Positions 6,529-9,377 of a stretch of 9,377 bases of DNA are shown here, in pieces. Position 1 is the stretch's first letter. Every line of letters begins with the position of its first letter. Location: the NCBI GenBank assembly GCA_027310325.1, contig DAIDBB010000534.1, positions 1 through 9,377 on the forward strand, written 5' to 3'. Both the position numbers and the translations under genes were made by a program. The DNA comes from a bacterium (GTDB lineage Bacteria > Desulfobacterota > GWC2-55-46). The notes under the pieces are model-generated. The model did not search any database. It saw nothing but the letters and a program-made list of their open reading frames with translations, and was not told the DNA's origin.

Positions 6529-8415
6529 ATGCAGAATAAGAGCAAAAACAAAACAAAGGCTAACGATAAAAAGGAACAGAGGACGAGGATAACCGATACG
6601 ATCCTCAGGGACTCGCACCAGTCGCTCCTTGCCACCCGCATGAGGACCTCGGACATGCTCGAGATAACGCCGCTCCTTGACAGGGTCGGATACTGGAGCC
6701 TCGAGGTCTGGGGAGGGGCTACCTTTGACGCGTGCCTGAGGTTCTTGAAGGAAGACCCGTGGGAGAGGCTCCGGACCCTCAGGAAGGCCCTTCCGAACAC
6801 GAGGCTTCAGATGCTACTCCGTGGCCAGAACCTCGTGGGCTACAGGCACTACTCGGATGACGTCGTAAGAAAATTCGTCGAGAGGGCCGCGAAGAACGGG
6901 ATCGATATCTTCAGGATCTTTGACGCCCTTAACGACATCAGGAACATCGAGGTCGCCGTAAAGGCCGCGAAGGAAGCCAAGGCCGTCGTGGAGACGGCCA
7001 TATGCTATACAACGAGCCCCGTGCACACAAACGAGGGGTTTGTGGATATGGCCCTGAAGCTCGTAGGTATGGGCGCCGATACCATATGCATAAAGGACAT
7101 GGCAGGGCTTTTGACCCCCGGGGCCGCCTATGACCTTGTTTCCAAACTGAGAGAGAAGGTGAGCCTCCCGATCCACATACATTCGCATGATTCGTCGGGG
7201 CTAGCGGCGATGAGCTATCTTAAGGCCATAGAAGCGGGCGCCGAGATCGTCGATACGGCGATCTCGAGCTTCGCGTCCGGTACTTCGCAGCCGCCGACTG
7301 AAAGCCTTGTGGCGGCCCTCAGGGGGACCCCTTACGATACAGGCCTCGACCTTTCGCTACTTTCCGATATAGCCGACTACTTCAGGAACGTAAGGAAGAA
7401 ATATAAGCGTTTCGAGAGCGAATACACCGCTATAAACACGAAAACGCTCGTCGTACAGATACCCGGCGGCATGATCTCGAACCTGGCGCACCAGTTGAAG
7501 GAACAGAACGCCATCGACAAAATGAACGACGTCCTTGAAGAGATACCGAGGGTGAGAAAAGACATGGGATACCCCCCGCTCGTAACTCCCACGAGCCAGG
7601 TCGTTGGGACCCAGGCGACCCTTAACGTCCTCATGGGGGAGAGGTACAAGGTCATTACGAGCGAGACCAGGAATTACTTCAAGGGCCTTTACGGCAGGCC
7701 CCCGGGTCATATTGACGAGACTGCCAGGAAAAAGGCCATTGGCGACGAAAAGCCGATAACATGCCGTCCGGCCGACCTCCTTGAGCCGGAACTCGACAAA
7801 TTGATAAGGGAGATAGACGGAAAGGCAAAGACGATCGAAGATATCCTCACCTACGCGCTCTTCCCGGTAGTCGCCCTCGAGTTCTTCGAGCAGCGCGAGG
7901 CCGGAAAGCTCGAGCCCGAGCCTCTGGAAGAAATGAAAGAGCAGGAAGCCAAGACCGCCGTGGTGCCGCATCTCGCCCCGAGCGAGTTTATCGTCACCGT
8001 GCACGGGGAGTCCTACAGGGTCAAGGTGGCCGGGGCTGGGCACAAGGTGGAGGGGAAGAGGCCGTTTTTCATATCCGTCGATAACCGCCTTGAAGAGGTA
8101 ATGATAGAGTCACTAACGGAGGTCATACCTTCGACCGCCGGCGAGATAGAAAGGGCCTCGATCACCCAGTCCGTTAGGCCCAAGGCGAGAAAAGAAGGCG
8201 ACGTCACGACCCCCATCCCCGGCAAGGTCACGTCCCTTAAGGTCTCGGTCGGCGACAAGGTCGCGGAGGGCGATACCGTGCTGACGGTAGAGGCGATGAA
8301 GATGGAAAACGAGGTCCATACGCCCATAAGCGGGGTCGTAAAGAAGATACTCGTCAAGATAGGCGATTCCGTGAACCCGGATGAGACGCTTATAGAGATT
8401 GAAAAGGAACAGTAA
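6529..8415 (+). CDS. pycB: Pyruvate carboxylase subunit B (carboxyltransferase plus biotinyl domain)
   Basis: Predicted 628-residue partner of PycA that moves the carboxyl from biotin to pyruvate, giving oxaloacetate. Domains: residues 1-19, a lysine- and asparagine-rich tail; about 20-290, a TIM-barrel carboxyltransferase with ITDTILRDSHQS (metal ligand Asp28), LLRGQN (substrate Arg98), CIKDMAG (Lys189, the carbamylated metal ligand in this family) and IHSHDSSG (His218, His220); about 300-455, the conserved PYC/OadA domain with VTPTSQVVGTQA; a charged linker; and about 555-628, the biotinyl domain with EAMKMEN, biotin on Lys591. Oxaloacetate decarboxylase alpha subunit (OadA) shares this layout, but no membrane beta or gamma subunit is nearby and a biotin carboxylase lies directly upstream, so PycB is preferred. 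A 2-oxoglutarate carboxylase large subunit (CfiA type) is the main alternative. Spacing and order indicate an operon with pycA. Confidence 0.92.
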   Translation: MQNKSKNKTKANDKKEQRTRITDTILRDSHQSLLATRMRTSDMLEITPLLDRVGYWSLEVWGGATFDACLRFLKEDPWERLRTLRKALPNTRLQMLLRGQNLVGYRHYSDDVVRKFVERAAKNGIDIFRIFDALNDIRNIEVAVKAAKEAKAVVETAICYTTSPVHTNEGFVDMALKLVGMGADTICIKDMAGLLTPGAAYDLVSKLREKVSLPIHIHSHDSSGLAAMSYLKAIEAGAEIVDTAISSFASGTSQPPTESLVAALRGTPYDTGLDLSLLSDIADYFRNVRKKYKRFESEYTAINTKTLVVQIPGGMISNLAHQLKEQNAIDKMNDVLEEIPRVRKDMGYPPLVTPTSQVVGTQATLNVLMGERYKVITSETRNYFKGLYGRPPGHIDETARKKAIGDEKPITCRPADLLEPELDKLIREIDGKAKTIEDILTYALFPVVALEFFEQREAGKLEPEPLEEMKEQEAKTAVVPHLAPSEFIVTVHGESYRVKVAGAGHKVEGKRPFFISVDNRLEEVMIESLTEVIPSTAGEIERASITQSVRPKARKEGDVTTPIPGKVTSLKVSVGDKVAEGDTVLTVEAMKMENEVHTPISGVVKKILVKIGDSVNPDETLIEIEKEQ

Positions 8416-9377
8416 CGATAGAAGAGGCGTCTCATCAAGTCTCGGACCCGCTGGGATACTTGTCCTCGCTCTCATATTCTGCCTCCTTTTAAGTCCGGGC
8501 CTGCAGGCTTCCGTCAAGGTAGCGGACTATAAAGTCGTATTCAGGCCTTTTTACGGCGACGACGGAAAATTAAAGATAGCCATCCGCGACTTTAATCTCG
8601 GCCCTGTCCCCGAAACCCTCATCGTCGATCCTTACACTTTCAGTACCCGGATAATAAAGAGAAGCGTAATAGCCTTTAGGGTTGCCCCGGACAAGGACTG
8701 GTTGGGGACGCCTTACGTTAAGGCCCTTTACAAGTACGCATTGGGGGACAGGCTTCAAAACGGCGGGATAAGGGAAGGGGATGGTGAGTATAAAGGAGTA
8801 TTTCTTACCGTCGATATGTGCCCATCGAGAAAGGGGATCGACAAAGACCTTTATACCGCGACGGCGGGCCTCACGGGTAATGGGCCGGCGGATATCGCCA
8901 TAGCCGTTAGCGGACTGTGGATAGAAAGGCACAGAGACGAGTTTAACTGGATAAGGGGCCTTGAAAGTTCGGGTCGGCTCAGGATTACATGGGTAAACCA
9001 CACCTATTCGCATCCCTATGAAAGCTCAAGGCCTTTAAAGGAAAACTTCCTTCTTACCCCTGGGGTTGACGTGGAAAAGGAGGTCTTGGGTAACGAGGTC
9101 CTCCTGATAGAGAACGGCATAACCCCAACGCCGTTTTTCCGCTTTCCCGGCCTCGTCTCCGATAAAGACCTGATGGCAAGGCTCAAGTCCCTTTCACTTA
9201 TACCCGTAGGCGCGAACGCCTGGCTTTCGAAGGGGGAAGCGCCGGTAAACGGGAGCATAATCCTCGTCCACGGGAACGGCAACGACCCCGCTGGCGTTAA
9301 AGACCTTCTGGATTTCTATAATAAAAGGTCGACTGATTTCAGGAACGGAAGCCTTAAGACGCTCCCTCTCGCAGCGG
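8399..9377 (+). CDS. Secreted polysaccharide-deacetylase-like protein (partial, runs off right edge)
   Basis: A frame opens at TTG 8399, inside the last codons of pycB (17-base overlap), and continues without a stop to the right edge, about 326 residues. Seen: a Sec-type signal peptide with basic start MKRNSNDRR, a hydrophobic core ILVLALIFCLLL and a likely cleavage after LQA (near residue 37); an unassigned domain up to about 130; then NodB-like motifs: TVDMCPS (Asp139), HTYSH (His201, His205), FFRFPG (Arg248) and IILVHGN (His291). These fit the catalytic Asp, the HxxxH metal pair, the Arg-Pro motif and the LxH motif of carbohydrate esterase family 4. The second Asp of the usual TFDD is Met here, and no typical fourth motif is clear. 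An in-frame TAG lies just upstream, and no ATG or GTG precedes the mature domain, so TTG is the only sensible start; no good Shine-Dalgarno is seen. Export is likely; substrate unknown. Confidence 0.8.
   Translation, partial: MKRNSNDRRGVSSSLGPAGILVLALIFCLLLSPGLQASVKVADYKVVFRPFYGDDGKLKIAIRDFNLGPVPETLIVDPYTFSTRIIKRSVIAFRVAPDKDWLGTPYVKALYKYALGDRLQNGGIREGDGEYKGVFLTVDMCPSRKGIDKDLYTATAGLTGNGPADIAIAVSGLWIERHRDEFNWIRGLESSGRLRITWVNHTYSHPYESSRPLKENFLLTPGVDVEKEVLGNEVLLIENGITPTPFFRFPGLVSDKDLMARLKSLSLIPVGANAWLSKGEAPVNGSIILVHGNGNDPAGVKDLLDFYNKRSTDFRNGSLKTLPLAA

Noticed and set aside
5770..6618. Long minus-strand open frame (282 codons) across the end of pycA and start of pycB
   Set aside because: It is antisense to the conserved coding sequence of both genes, has low-complexity composition and no start context; it is a by-product of codon bias.
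7357..8043. Minus-strand open frame of 228 codons within pycB
   Set aside because: It is fully antisense to the conserved carboxyltransferase and linker region and has no recognisable domain.
6529..8415. Oxaloacetate decarboxylase alpha subunit (sodium pump) as the identity of pycB
   Set aside because: The domain layout is the same, but no beta or gamma subunit is present and a biotin carboxylase gene sits directly upstream, which fits pyruvate carboxylase better.
8399..8509. Lipoprotein signal in the deacetylase-like protein
   Set aside because: The only cysteine in the hydrophobic segment is in LIFC, where Phe at the -1 position does not fit a lipobox; an ordinary Sec cleavage after LQA fits better.
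8570..9282. Two minus-strand open frames near the right edge
   Set aside because: Both are antisense to the deacetylase-like gene, whose plus-strand frame shows a signal peptide and NodB motifs.

Overview
The window (9377 bases, moderately GC-rich) reads as a stretch of bacterial core chromosome. Arginine is often AGG and isoleucine often ATA, intergenic gaps are short, and the gene content is soluble metabolism. Together with a two-subunit pyruvate carboxylase and a MEMO-family protein, this recalls Desulfobacterota, Nitrospirota or similar lineages. That is an impression from gene content, not a phylogenetic result. No transposase, tRNA, rRNA, CRISPR array or phage gene is visible.

Layout. 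(1) The minus strand of 1-1746 carries a partial DUF362-family protein, cut by the left edge, and a phosphoglycolate-phosphatase-like HAD hydrolase upstream of it. (2) A divergent promoter region (1747-1946) drives the hydrolase leftward. It also drives a thioredoxin-fold/TPR protein rightward, from a promoter with a perfect -35 box and phased A-tracts, followed by a textbook Shine-Dalgarno. The thioredoxin gene ends in a strong intrinsic terminator (2534-2573) and looks monocistronic. (3) A new promoter candidate precedes amrB (MEMO family) and gltX (glutamyl-tRNA synthetase, TTG start), 44 bases apart. (4) After a 132-base gap holding a near-perfect palindrome inside a promoter come pycA (biotin carboxylase subunit) and pycB (carboxyltransferase plus biotinyl domain). 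The next gene starts at a TTG inside the last codons of pycB; it encodes a secreted polysaccharide-deacetylase-like protein that runs off the right edge.

How they work together. PycA carboxylates the biotin on Lys591 of PycB, and the PycB carboxyltransferase domain passes the carboxyl to pyruvate to give oxaloacetate. The two genes are a functional pair with one apparent control site. GltX charges tRNA-Glu. The HAD protein probably removes phosphate from phosphoglycolate or a similar small molecule. AmrB, the thioredoxin/TPR protein, DUF362 and the deacetylase-like protein have no firm role from context.

No clearly new biological system is present. The points most worth a second look are the palindrome in the pycA promoter, the deacetylase-like protein with an altered metal site coupled to pycB, the MEMO gene without visible partners, and several starts that differ from the longest open frame (thioredoxin, pycA) or use non-ATG codons.
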